From: Rhodospirillaceae bacterium
Lineage (GTDB): Bacteria > Pseudomonadota > Alphaproteobacteria > Rhodospirillales > Rhodospirillaceae
NCBI GenBank assembly: GCA_947476925.1
Contig: CANJSF010000006.1
Span: 62,001 to 126,000, forward strand
Reading direction: 5' to 3'
Length of the DNA stretch: 64,000 nucleotides
The notes under the pieces are model-generated. The model had not been told where the DNA came from and made no database searches. It saw only the letters and a list, made by a program, of their open reading frames with translations. Both the position numbers and the translations under genes were made by a program. Within the stretch, counting starts at the first letter, position 1. Every line of letters starts with the position of its first letter. Shown piece after piece: positions 33,593 to 42,688 of the stretch.

Positions 33593-36295
33593 TCAGTCCT
33601 TGCGCGCGGGAAGCTCAAAATAGAACGTTGTGCCTTGCGCTACTTCTGTCACAAAGCCCAAAACTCCGCCATGATCTTCGACAATAGCCTTGGCAATGTT
33701 TAAGCCAAGGCCAGTTCCGCCGCGTTGACGTGCATCAGACGAATCAGCTTGAGCAAAACGGCCAAATATTTTGTCGTGAAAATCTGCTGGAACGCCTGGA
33801 CCAAAATCCTTGATCGAGGCGCGAAAGCGATTGCCGTGTTGTGACAAGGAAACCTCGACGGCCGCGGCTTCGGGCGAGAACTTGGCCGCGTTCGAAAGCA
33901 AGTTCGCCAAAACTTGCATCAACCGGTCATGATCGCCGCTGATGGGGGCTGGAAATCGATCGCCGGTCGAAACCAACCGAACACGGCGTTTTTGTCCATA
34001 GTCCTTGTTGGCTTCAATTGCCTCCGCCAAGAGATCGCCCAAGTCTAACTCGGTCAAACGCGTCACTAACTTGCCAGCATCAATAGTTTCGATGTCCAAA
34101 ATATCGTTAATCAGGCGGAGCAGGCGATCGCCGTTTCGCGCGGCAATATCCAGCATTTGACGATGCTGGTCTGGGATTGCGCCAACAATTCCCGAACGCA
34201 TGATCCCCAATGCAGCGATGATTGAGGTCAGCGGTGTGCGCAATTCATGCGACATCGTTGCCATAAATTCTGATTTCGCGCGCGTGCCTGCCTCGGCGGC
34301 GTCTTTGGCGAATTGCAACTCGCGGCTATACTGTTGCTGCTCGGCGACTTTCTCAGTCAGTGATTGGTTGGCGCGCAACAGCTCTGCTCGCGCTATACCC
34401 AGGCCTGTTCGCGCGCCGTCAAGACCAAACGCAGCATTCTCAATCTCATTTTGCAGCATGTTAAAGTTAGCCGCCATCTGCCCCACTTCGTCCTTCGATT
34501 TGACTTCGACTGGGCGGACATCAACGCGAGCATACGCCGATTCCAGATCACCACGGCCCAAAGCCAACATGGCGTTGGAAAAATCGCGCAGCGTGCCGCG
34601 CACGAGTTGCGCGGCTGCCTCACTGACCTGGTCGGCTGAATGGGCCACCATGCCTGGCAGGACAACGCCAACTGAAATCGTCAGCATGGCAACGACAACA
34701 AAGATATCTTCAAGCAACACGACAACAGGGCTTTGCTGGTCGGCAATTAGTCCGACGGCGATAATATAACCTACGGCATCGAGACCCAGCACCAGCAACA
34801 TCGCGCCCGTGAGTTTAACGTGCAAACTGTGCCAGTTTGTTGGCTGTCCAACCCTTTTGCGATCTTCGATCTTGCGCCACGCATAAAAAGCAACGCCCGA
34901 GTAGGCCATACCGAGGCCAAATACCACCGTCGGCAACCCAAACTGTTGAAACCCAAATGTCGTTGCGACGCCCCATCCAACCGCCGCCGCTAAACCCAAG
35001 CCAATTGTGTAGCGCGGGGCACGCCACGGGCGCACCGCATCGGGCGCATTGTAACGCAACAGCCAAACTGCGACGTTGGGCAAGGCAATTCCGATCAGAT
35101 ATGTAAAGTTTGCCGCTGCCACCAGCCAGATCGGGTCGCCCATCAACAAAAACCAAATCGAGAATGCGGCTGTTACCGTGGCTGCGGCCCAGGGCACATC
35201 GGTCGTTGCTGTGCGCAGCGCTAAGAAGCGCGGCAACAGGCCATCTTCCGACAGCTGAGATAATACCCGCGCCGCACCGGCCAAAGGCTGAAGCGTACCG
35301 TGGAACATATTGAACATGATAAACCACAACGCCATGGCGCTGCCTAAACTGCCGAACCATGGCGCGTATAGCGGCCCCAAGGTCTGCGACAGATCGCCAC
35401 CTAGCGGCCCTGCTCCGAGCGCCCCCAACCAAACCACCGGCAGAACAGCGAAATACAATCCGGCCATGACGGCATTCGCAAGCATGGCGCGCGGCACATT
35501 GCGATTTTGGTCAATGGTCTCGCCGACATGGCACGTGGCAGCCTCGAACGCCGGCGCGCCAAATCCAATTAGATATAGACCAGCCATAATGGCCGTAAGT
35601 TCACCAAACCAGCCGTCAAACGGGGTGTTCAGATGGTATGTCGAGGCTTGCTGCCAATCCACAGTGCCGCTCAAAACCGGGACAATCGCTGAGAGAAACG
35701 CAAGGATCGAGGAGATCGTGGCGATGATCACCGCAAAGCGGGTGGTTGGACGTATCCCAAGTAAATTTAACCCAAGAAAAAGAAGAACGATGGTAATCGC
35801 AATCACGTCAATCGGCACGCCCGGCATGAGCCACTGATGGATTGCACTGGCCGAAAAAATAGCCGTGAGCCCACATGTGGGCACCCACCCCCACCAATAA
35901 CAAACGCCAGCGAGCACCGAAAGAATTTCGCTATAAGGCTTGAACGCCGCCGTGCACGAGGCCGCAATACCACCTACGCGATTGGGATACATCAACACTA
36001 GTTCCAACCAGCCGGGCGCAGCAGCGAAGCTCAGCAGTAGACCGATCACCAGCAACACAACCGCGGCACTGCCTTGGCCGGGGATATCGCCTTGGCCAGC
36101 AAACAGCGCCGCGAGCAGAAAAATACTTTGATTGCTGCCACCCATTCCAAGGGCGCTGGTGCCAAGCCAACCAATTACACGACGATGTGGCTTCGTGGTC
36201 GGGTCTGACACAACGCCCGCAAGCGCCGATTCGCTTTTGACTGCCGCGGCTCGCATCATAGTTATTCTGCCTGTGCTTTGGATGAGTGCAGTCAT
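33593..36295 (-). CDS. APC-type permease fused to HAMP-like and histidine kinase domains
   Basis: The 900-residue protein begins at ATG 36295; ATG 36259 is an alternative. Residues about 40-480 look like an amino acid-polyamine-organocation transporter with about 12 helices (LGTSALGMGGSNQSIFLLAALFAG; GLYLIGFGAPAFEAATCHVGET; GAARVLSQLSEDGLLPRFLA). Two or three further helices (about 505-575), a HAMP-like and coiled-coil linker (about 575-670), HisKA with His683 in MSHELRTPL, and HATPase (about 785-897; NLLSNAAKFS, DFGPGVP, GTGLGLNIAK) follow. It probably senses a transported or bound amine or amino acid and phosphorylates the adjacent response regulator. CbrA is a comparable transporter-kinase but uses an SSS-type domain. 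Confidence 0.9.
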   Translation of the reverse strand: MTALIQSTGRITMMRAAAVKSESALAGVVSDPTTKPHRRVIGWLGTSALGMGGSNQSIFLLAALFAGQGDIPGQGSAAVVLLVIGLLLSFAAAPGWLELVLMYPNRVGGIAASCTAAFKPYSEILSVLAGVCYWWGWVPTCGLTAIFSASAIHQWLMPGVPIDVIAITIVLLFLGLNLLGIRPTTRFAVIIATISSILAFLSAIVPVLSGTVDWQQASTYHLNTPFDGWFGELTAIMAGLYLIGFGAPAFEAATCHVGETIDQNRNVPRAMLANAVMAGLYFAVLPVVWLGALGAGPLGGDLSQTLGPLYAPWFGSLGSAMALWFIMFNMFHGTLQPLAGAARVLSQLSEDGLLPRFLALRTATTDVPWAAATVTAAFSIWFLLMGDPIWLVAAANFTYLIGIALPNVAVWLLRYNAPDAVRPWRAPRYTIGLGLAAAVGWGVATTFGFQQFGLPTVVFGLGMAYSGVAFYAWRKIEDRKRVGQPTNWHSLHVKLTGAMLLVLGLDAVGYIIAVGLIADQQSPVVVLLEDIFVVVAMLTISVGVVLPGMVAHSADQVSEAAAQLVRGTLRDFSNAMLALGRGDLESAYARVDVRPVEVKSKDEVGQMAANFNMLQNEIENAAFGLDGARTGLGIARAELLRANQSLTEKVAEQQQYSRELQFAKDAAEAGTRAKSEFMATMSHELRTPLTSIIAALGIMRSGIVGAIPDQHRQMLDIAARNGDRLLRLINDILDIETIDAGKLVTRLTELDLGDLLAEAIEANKDYGQKRRVRLVSTGDRFPAPISGDHDRLMQVLANLLSNAAKFSPEAAAVEVSLSQHGNRFRASIKDFGPGVPADFHDKIFGRFAQADSSDARQRGGTGLGLNIAKAIVEDHGGVLGFVTEVAQGTTFYFELPARKD

Positions 36296-36541
36296 GCCGA
36301 CGGTAACTCAATAATTCATGGAATCGCATCCACAAATATTCAGAACTGAGGCCTGCTGACACCCATATTTTCGCTTAAAATTGGCTGTGTTCGTATAGCG
36401 CAATAGTAGCCCCGATGACGCAAAAGTATTGCAACGCGAACGGGCAGTTGAAGCGCAGGCCCGTATTGCGCGCGGTAGTACTTGAGCCTAGCCCGCCACA
36501 CTCTCTATGCTGGGGCGGTCTGAAAGAACCAGGAGAACGCC

Positions 36542-38341
36542 ATGGCAGCCCCCCTGATGCGCCCCGAACTGAGTGGTACGTTTGGCGCTGTGGCATCGAC
36601 CCATTGGATTGCCTCATCGGTCGGGTTTGGCGTGTTGGAGCGCGGCGGCAATGCCTTTGACGCAGCGGTAGCCACCGGATTGACGTTGAGCGTAATTGAG
36701 CCGCACTTGAATGGGCCCGGCGGCGAGTGCCCGGTGCTACTGTTCGATGCCAAAACGAAACGCACGGTGGTGGTCAACGGTCAGGGCCCTGCTCCAAAAA
36801 ACGCGTCCATCGCTAAGTTTAGGGAGCTAGACCTCGACCTCGTGCCCGGTGCTGGGTTTTTGGCCGCATGCGTTCCCTCGACCTTTGATACCTGGATGCA
36901 TGTGCTGCAAGTTTACGGCACCATCAGTGCCGCCGACGCATTAGCACCAGCTATTCATTACGCCGAAAACGGATTTCCATTGCTGGCCCCAATGGTCGGC
37001 ACCATTCGCACAGTGAAGGACCTCTTCAATACTGAATGGAAAACATCGGCGGCATTGTGGTTGCGCAATGGCGAGTTGCCGAAGGTCGGCGAGTTTCAAA
37101 AAAACCCAGCGTTTGCGGCCGCGTACCGGCGCATCGCCAAAGAGTCCGATGCCGCTAAGGGCAGCCGCGAGAAAAAAATCGAAGCCGCCCGCGCGGCTTG
37201 GTCTGACGGTTTTGTGGCCGAGGCCATCGACAAATTTGTTCGCACACCCGCCATGGACACCTCGGGCAAGCGCCATGCTGGCCTGATTTCGGGCCAAGAT
37301 TTGTCACAATGGCGGGCGTGGGAGGAACACCCCGCCACGTTCGAATACGGCAACTACACTGTCGCGAAGTGCGGACCGTGGAGCCAAGGCCCCGTATTCT
37401 TGCAACAGTTGGCTCTGCTGGCAGGTTTTGACTTAAGCAAAATGGATGCCACTGGCCCGGATTTTGTTCACACCTATATCGAGGCCGCAAAATTAGCTTT
37501 TGCAGACCGTGAGGCCTATTACGGAGATCCGAATTTCATTAATGTGCCTTTGGATCAATTGCTCGATAACGCGCACAACGATTCACGGCGAAAATTGATC
37601 GAGGCAAAGGCATCGATGATGGATCGCCCCAGCCAACTGTCGGGCTTCAAAATTGTCACCACGCCTGACACTGGCAAAGACGAAAACATCGACGCCCCGC
37701 AAAACAAAGCTGCCATGGGCGGCGCGGGTGAGCCCACTGTGCGTCGCGACGGTTTTGTGCGCGGCGACACGGTGCACCTCGATGTCATCGACAAAAATGG
37801 CAACATGGTCGCCGCCACGCCCAGTGGCGGCTGGTACCAAAGCTCGCCCCTCATTCCCGAGCTCGGATTTTGCTTAGGAACACGCGCACAGATGTTCTGG
37901 CTGCAGGAAGGCCACCCAAGCGCACTCATGCCGGGCAAACGCCCGCGCGCCACGTTAACGCCGTCCATCGCCATGAAAGACGGCGAGCCGTACATGGCAT
38001 TCGGCACGCCTGGCGGCGATCAGCAAGACCAATGGTCATTGATTGTGTTTCTACATCACGTACATCACGGCATGAACCTGCAAGAGGCCATTGAAGCGCC
38101 CGCATTTCATTCGGAGCATTTCCGTAGTTCGTTCTATCCGCGCGAGTCAAAACCAGGCGTGATTCAAGTTGAGGGCCGCATGCCTAAAGAGACCATCGAC
38201 GAATTGCGTAAGCGCGGGCACATTGTTGAAGTGGGACCCGATTGGTCATTGGGGCGCGTTTCGGCGGTGTCGCAGTGGAAGGGAATCATCCGCGCGGGGG
38301 CTAATCCGCGCGGCCAGCAAGGTTATGCCGTCGCACGCTAG
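36542..38341 (+). CDS. ggt: Gamma-glutamyltransferase family protein (Ntn hydrolase)
   Basis: AGGAG precedes ATG 36542. The 599-residue precursor has the GGT N-terminal half (ASSVGFGVLERGGNAFDAAVATGLTLSVIEPHLNGPGGE) and the small-subunit start at RGDTVHLDVIDKNGNMVAATPSGG, where the Thr of DTVH is the autoprocessing site and nucleophile. APFMAFGTPGGDQQ-type wording (YMAFGTPGGDQQDQW) completes the active site. No signal peptide is seen, so it is probably cytosolic, unlike E. coli GGT. Such members hydrolyse gamma-glutamyl amides, glutathione or cephalosporin-like acyl groups; the substrate is uncertain. It precedes the exported propeller protein by 13 bases. Confidence 0.92.
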   Translation: MAAPLMRPELSGTFGAVASTHWIASSVGFGVLERGGNAFDAAVATGLTLSVIEPHLNGPGGECPVLLFDAKTKRTVVVNGQGPAPKNASIAKFRELDLDLVPGAGFLAACVPSTFDTWMHVLQVYGTISAADALAPAIHYAENGFPLLAPMVGTIRTVKDLFNTEWKTSAALWLRNGELPKVGEFQKNPAFAAAYRRIAKESDAAKGSREKKIEAARAAWSDGFVAEAIDKFVRTPAMDTSGKRHAGLISGQDLSQWRAWEEHPATFEYGNYTVAKCGPWSQGPVFLQQLALLAGFDLSKMDATGPDFVHTYIEAAKLAFADREAYYGDPNFINVPLDQLLDNAHNDSRRKLIEAKASMMDRPSQLSGFKIVTTPDTGKDENIDAPQNKAAMGGAGEPTVRRDGFVRGDTVHLDVIDKNGNMVAATPSGGWYQSSPLIPELGFCLGTRAQMFWLQEGHPSALMPGKRPRATLTPSIAMKDGEPYMAFGTPGGDQQDQWSLIVFLHHVHHGMNLQEAIEAPAFHSEHFRSSFYPRESKPGVIQVEGRMPKETIDELRKRGHIVEVGPDWSLGRVSAVSQWKGIIRAGANPRGQQGYAVAR

Positions 38342-38354
38342 TCACAGGACCATC

Positions 38355-39494
38355 ATGACAAAAACGTTCACTCGTCGCGAAACCCTCGCCTTGGCAGGGA
38401 CTGCCGTCGCAGCATCCAGTTTAATCACGCCCGCCATAGCAGCACCAAAAGGGCCAGGGTTGATTTTGCCTGAAGGCCCAGCCGGCTCTTGGGATTCTGA
38501 GCGCACGTCCTGCCCGCGCGTCCTGCGCGAGGCCGATGGCGTTTGGAAAATGTGGTACTACGGTCGCGACCCTAGCTTTGATAATGCCTACTCGCTGCCT
38601 ACAGGGCGCGTTGGTTTGGCAGAATCCAAAGACGGTATTCACTGGAATCGCGTTAAAGGGCCGCTCACCATGGGTGCGGTCTTGGAACCCAGTGCCGACC
38701 CGGCCCGCTTTGATAGTGGCCATGTCGGTGTTGGCAGCGTCATGCGCGACAACAATCAGTACGTGATGTGGTACTTTGGCGGTGATCAAAGTGTGACCAC
38801 CACACCGCGTGGCACGTCGAAGGGTTTTCCATTGCGGCCTGGCCGCGCCACGTCCACAGACGGCGTAAGTTGGTCCAAGACAGACGGCCCGGTTCGGGGT
38901 GCGTACCTCGACAACGGCAAGCCCGGTGAGTTCGATGCAGCCATGGTGGGATGGCCACAAGTGTTCAAAGATACGGATGGCACCTACCGGATGTATTATC
39001 ATACGCTGAGTTTCACCGAGGGGTTTATGGCCTGCGGCGCAGTTTCAAGCGATGGACTGAAGTGGGAAAAGATTGGACCGGTCCTCAAAAAAGGGCCTGC
39101 GGGAAATTTCGACCAAGCGGGCGTTGCGTCGCGCCATGTGTTCAAACTGAATGGTCGTTACATCATGTTTTATGAAGGCAACAATGGCGAACGCTTCGCG
39201 GGCCTCGGCATGGCAGAGTCATCCGACGGCGTGAATTTCACGCGTGTCAAAGGGCCAGAGAAAGATAACTGCATGCTGGCTCTGTCGCCCATCGACAGCG
39301 GTCGGTTCGACACCCACGGCATAGGCACGCCCTGGGTGGTGCCCAATGGAAAAGGGTACTTCTTGTACTACGTCGGCGCGGAGATTCCCGGTTACGACGG
39401 CACACAAAAAGGCGAAAACAACCACATCCACCGCATCGGTCTGGCAATCAATGAAAGCGGCGATTTAGCAAATTGGAAGCGATGGAATAGCTGA
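38355..39494 (+). CDS. Tat-exported five-bladed beta-propeller protein (glycoside hydrolase 43/32-like fold)
   Basis: ATG 38355 starts a 379-residue protein; the longer frame lies within the GGT gene. A Tat signal (FTRRETLALAGTAVAASSLITPAIA) is clear. The mature part repeats units of WKMWYYGRD, YVMWYFGGD, YRMYYHTLS, YIMFYEGNN and YFLYYVGAE, each followed by a strand and an SxDGxxW turn such as ESKDGIHW, SSDGLKW and SSDGVNF. This is the five-blade propeller of GH43/GH32/GH130-type enzymes. No catalytic triad was assigned, so it may bind or cleave a glycan in the periplasm. Coupled to ggt by position. Confidence 0.82.
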   Translation: MTKTFTRRETLALAGTAVAASSLITPAIAAPKGPGLILPEGPAGSWDSERTSCPRVLREADGVWKMWYYGRDPSFDNAYSLPTGRVGLAESKDGIHWNRVKGPLTMGAVLEPSADPARFDSGHVGVGSVMRDNNQYVMWYFGGDQSVTTTPRGTSKGFPLRPGRATSTDGVSWSKTDGPVRGAYLDNGKPGEFDAAMVGWPQVFKDTDGTYRMYYHTLSFTEGFMACGAVSSDGLKWEKIGPVLKKGPAGNFDQAGVASRHVFKLNGRYIMFYEGNNGERFAGLGMAESSDGVNFTRVKGPEKDNCMLALSPIDSGRFDTHGIGTPWVVPNGKGYFLYYVGAEIPGYDGTQKGENNHIHRIGLAINESGDLANWKRWNS

Positions 39495-39511
39495 TCACTG
39501 ATTGAAGGAGA

Positions 39512-40288
39512 TCAAGCTTTGGCGGGTTTGATCCACCGCCACAGCAAGATAGCGGCGAGCGCGGCGAGGGCTAGGCCAGCGTAGCCGCGCTCGGGGTCCC
39601 AAAGACTGGTGTCTGTGATTCCCAGTTGTCCGGCCTTTTCGCCCGCGCCAAAGAGCGTGTAGACCGTCGCGTTCCACAACGCATGACACGCGCTGGTCAC
39701 GACAACGGAGCCCGAACGCAGTCGAAGCGCACCCATCGCAACCGCGAAGATAGTTGAGCCGATCGCATACTGCGGCACTTTGATCAAAGGTTGTGTAAAT
39801 TCTGGATCGACCAGCGGCACCGCAATGTGCCAAAGCCCGAATGCCAGGCTCGTCCAAATAATAGTCTTGGCTGGCGAAAACCCAGCGCGTTCACAACTCC
39901 CCCACAGCGCGCCTCGAAAAAAACCTTCCTCGGTGATTAATGCCAATACAAAGGTCAAAAGAAAATTAAGCGATATGCGCCGAAAAACAGTACTCCACAT
40001 GAAATCCTTGAGATCAAATAGCTGATCAGCCCACGCCCCAAGAATCACGCAGCCGATGATGACTGTCGGATAAGCAAATGCGGCAAGGTATGATTTGGAA
40101 TCGCCCAGCGCGACACCAACCTCTCGCTTGGTTAAACGCTGCGCGATCCAGAGCGCGGCCATCAATACCGCAATCCAAAGGACATAAAGGTTTTCTTCGC
40201 CGGTACTCAGCATCAGGAGCGGTGAAAAGGCGATCGCCGCTATGCTGGCGATCAGCGGCCAGGCAACAGGCTTAATCCGAGAAAGCAT
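39512..40288 (-). CDS. CPBP family intramembrane protease
   Basis: The frame can run to 40420 inside the neighbouring gene, but ATG 40288, after a GGGGG tract, begins the hydrophobic part (MLSRIKPVAWPLIASIAAIAF), giving 258 residues. About seven or eight helices are seen. The CAAX protease/bacteriocin-processing (Abi) motifs are present: EEGFFRG (EExxxR), FGLWHIAV with its His, and CHALWN. Members are glutamate-type intramembrane proteases linked to prenyl-protein processing, bacteriocin immunity or unknown roles. It ends the minus-strand catabolic run, 22 bases after the CoA-transferase. Confidence 0.88.
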   Translation of the reverse strand: MLSRIKPVAWPLIASIAAIAFSPLLMLSTGEENLYVLWIAVLMAALWIAQRLTKREVGVALGDSKSYLAAFAYPTVIIGCVILGAWADQLFDLKDFMWSTVFRRISLNFLLTFVLALITEEGFFRGALWGSCERAGFSPAKTIIWTSLAFGLWHIAVPLVDPEFTQPLIKVPQYAIGSTIFAVAMGALRLRSGSVVVTSACHALWNATVYTLFGAGEKAGQLGITDTSLWDPERGYAGLALAALAAILLWRWIKPAKA

Positions 40289-40310
40289 GTCGGCCCCCAA
40301 TTGTAGTCGC

Positions 40311-41486
40311 TCACCCGAACACGCCGTCGGCTTTGAGCTTGGCGATGGCCAGCCTATCATAGCCCAGAGGCTCGAGCAGAATCTCGGCGTCTTGATTGAG
40401 GCTAGGGCTGTCGAACTCAAAGCGCGCAGGTTCTTCCGTGAACTTTATGGGATTGCCGATGTGTTTGCGCCCTTGATCGTCGGTGATCAGCATCTCTCGG
40501 GCTTTGGCTTGAGGTTGTTCAATGGCCTCAGCCATGTTCATGACCGGGGCCCATCCCACCTCCAGCGTCGATAAGACATCGACCCATTGACTCTGGGTTT
40601 TGGTTTTGAATGCACCGCGCAAAAAATCTTTTACCGGCTCCTGCGCGACACAATCATCAACCGCGCACAAAGCGATTAGGTCAGGGCGCTGCAAGTACCC
40701 CAAAAAACTCTCGGCAAATTTAGGTTCGCGGCCCGACAGCACGATAAACTTGCCGTCAGATGTTTCGTAAACATTGTAAAATGCAGCACCGCCGATGGAG
40801 CGCCCGGTTTTGGTCAGCGGCGGCTTGCCTTCGCCTAACACTGGCCCCGTCAAGTGCGCGCTGAATGATAGCAATGAATCATGCATTGCCGCGTCGACAA
40901 AGTCGCCCTGCCCTGTCTTTTCGCGTCGATACAATGCCATCAGAATTCCCGCCAGCCCCATCATCGCCGAGGCCGCATCTGCCGCAGGAAAACCCGGCAC
41001 GACGGGTTTGCCGTCACCGTTATCGTTAATGGCCAAAAAACCCGTGAGCGCTTGCGCACCCATATCGTGGGTTGCTTTGCCGTACAGAGGCCCGGTGTGT
41101 CCGAACGCCGATACCGCGCAGTAAATGAGACGCGGATTGATGGTTTTGATGTCTTTATAGCCAAGCCCCAACTTAGCCATCACGCCGGGACGAAACCCTT
41201 CGACCAACACATCGGCTGTGGCCGCGAGCTTGAGCATTATCGCTTTGCCATCCGGGTGTTTGAGGTTCAGACACAAACTTTTCTTGCCACGATGCAGGGT
41301 ACGAAACCACACCGACTGCGGGCTGCCATCTGCACCAACCTCAAATGGGCCGTAATGCCGCGAGGGCTCGCCGCCCGGCGGCTCGATGCGAATCACCTCT
41401 GCTCCATGATCAGCCATCATCAACGTCAAGTGCGGGCCAGGCAAATACATGCTGAGATCAATAACGCGAAGGCCTTCGAGTTTCAT
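40311..41486 (-). CDS. Family III (CaiB/BaiF) CoA-transferase
   Basis: The 391-residue protein matches family III CoA-transferases from the first residues (LEGLRVIDLSMYLPGPHLTLMMADHGAEVIRIEPPGGE). It keeps KKSLCLNLKHPDG, EGFRPGVMAKLGLGY and DFVDAAMHDSLLSF, whose AMHD Asp is the candidate acyl-anhydride nucleophile. These enzymes move CoA between carboxylic acids; BaiF- and racemase-like branches handle steroid and branched acids. It lies three bases downstream of a second CoA-transferase and near an acyl-CoA dehydrogenase, so it probably activates a carboxylic acid for beta-oxidation. Donor and acceptor are unknown. Confidence 0.92.
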   Translation of the reverse strand: MKLEGLRVIDLSMYLPGPHLTLMMADHGAEVIRIEPPGGEPSRHYGPFEVGADGSPQSVWFRTLHRGKKSLCLNLKHPDGKAIMLKLAATADVLVEGFRPGVMAKLGLGYKDIKTINPRLIYCAVSAFGHTGPLYGKATHDMGAQALTGFLAINDNGDGKPVVPGFPAADAASAMMGLAGILMALYRREKTGQGDFVDAAMHDSLLSFSAHLTGPVLGEGKPPLTKTGRSIGGAAFYNVYETSDGKFIVLSGREPKFAESFLGYLQRPDLIALCAVDDCVAQEPVKDFLRGAFKTKTQSQWVDVLSTLEVGWAPVMNMAEAIEQPQAKAREMLITDDQGRKHIGNPIKFTEEPARFEFDSPSLNQDAEILLEPLGYDRLAIAKLKADGVFG

Positions 41487-41489
41487 GGG

Positions 41490-42686
41490 CTAGACAGCTT
41501 TCAGATCACGCAGCATTTGGATTTCGGCGGCGTTATAACCGACCTCTCGCAGAACTGCTTCGGTATCTTGGCCCAGTTTCGGCGCGTGTCGGCCTTTCAT
41601 GCGCTCGCCATCCAGTTTGACTGGGTTGGCTAGCGCGCGCATGTCGGGGCGATCAGGATGCGGCACGCGCTGAATCAACCGCGTCTCGTCGAGAAACGGA
41701 TTATCGAGCGCCTGATCGATGCCATAGACGGGGCCTACCGGCAGCTTACCCTTGAACAGATCAATCCATTCGTTGGTCGTTTTAGCACTAAACGCATCGT
41801 CAAGAATTTTGGTCAGCGCGGCGCGATTGACGAGACGCGCAGCCATATCAACAAAGCGCGAATCAGCGCCCAGGTCTTTACGGCCCAATCCGTCAAGCAT
41901 GAGATCCCAAAACTTCGGGTTTTGCGCCATGACAAAAAGCCAACCGTCTTTCGTTTTTTGTAATTGGCTGGGGGTGACTGATGCGTGTGCACCACGCGGA
42001 ACTTGGGACGTGACTAACCCCTCGTTCAAATACCACATCCCGGGATAGGTGAGTTGGTGCAGCGCCAAATCCATGAGACTCAAATCAACATCGCGACCTG
42101 GCGATTCGGTTGTTTTGCACGCCAGCACCGCCGCCGTAACCGCATAAGCCATCATGGTGCCGGTCATGAAGTCGACCATCGACACGCCCAACCGAACAGG
42201 TGGGCCATCGGGTTCTCCGGTCATGCTCATGAAACCAGCTTCAGCCTGCATAAGAAAATCATAGCCCGGCCAATCAGCACGCGACGTGTCGCGGCCATAG
42301 GCCGAAATATGTCCGCACACGATTTTGGGATTTATGGTTTTCAGTGCGGCGTAGTCTAAGCCCAGCTTGGCGGGCTGATTGCCGCGCATGTTGCCCACCA
42401 AACAATCAGCGCCAGCGACCAGCTTGTGCAACACCTCGCGGCCTTTAGGATTCTTTAAATCGAGTGTTAGGCTGCGTTTGTTGAGATTGAGGCTTTGGAA
42501 AAACAAACTGTCATGGGGGCCCAGAAAATAAGGCCCGGTGTCGCGGGAGAAATCACCGCCCGTGGGGTTTTCGATCTTGATCACATCGGCGCCCATCTCA
42601 GCCATGATCATGGTGCAGTAAGGCCCTGCACCGTACTGATCGAAGCTGAGAACGCGAATACCTGCAAGTGGAAGCGGCTTAGACAT
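41490..42686 (-). CDS. Family III (CaiB/BaiF) CoA-transferase, second copy
   Basis: The 398-residue protein shares the family layout: LAGIRVLSFDQYGAGPYCTMIMAEMGADVIKIENPTGGD, KRSLTLDLKNPKG, GNMRGNQPAKLGLDY, and RDVDLSLMDLALHQL with the candidate catalytic Asp. It is clearly a diverged paralogue of its neighbour rather than a recent copy, since identity is patchy. A pair of family III enzymes may work on two substrates of one pathway or form a heteromer, as known for some racemase or benzylsuccinate CoA-transferases; either is inference. Two bases separate it from the acyl-CoA dehydrogenase stop. Confidence 0.92.
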   Translation of the reverse strand: MSKPLPLAGIRVLSFDQYGAGPYCTMIMAEMGADVIKIENPTGGDFSRDTGPYFLGPHDSLFFQSLNLNKRSLTLDLKNPKGREVLHKLVAGADCLVGNMRGNQPAKLGLDYAALKTINPKIVCGHISAYGRDTSRADWPGYDFLMQAEAGFMSMTGEPDGPPVRLGVSMVDFMTGTMMAYAVTAAVLACKTTESPGRDVDLSLMDLALHQLTYPGMWYLNEGLVTSQVPRGAHASVTPSQLQKTKDGWLFVMAQNPKFWDLMLDGLGRKDLGADSRFVDMAARLVNRAALTKILDDAFSAKTTNEWIDLFKGKLPVGPVYGIDQALDNPFLDETRLIQRVPHPDRPDMRALANPVKLDGERMKGRHAPKLGQDTEAVLREVGYNAAEIQMLRDLKAV

Positions 42687-42688
42687 CG

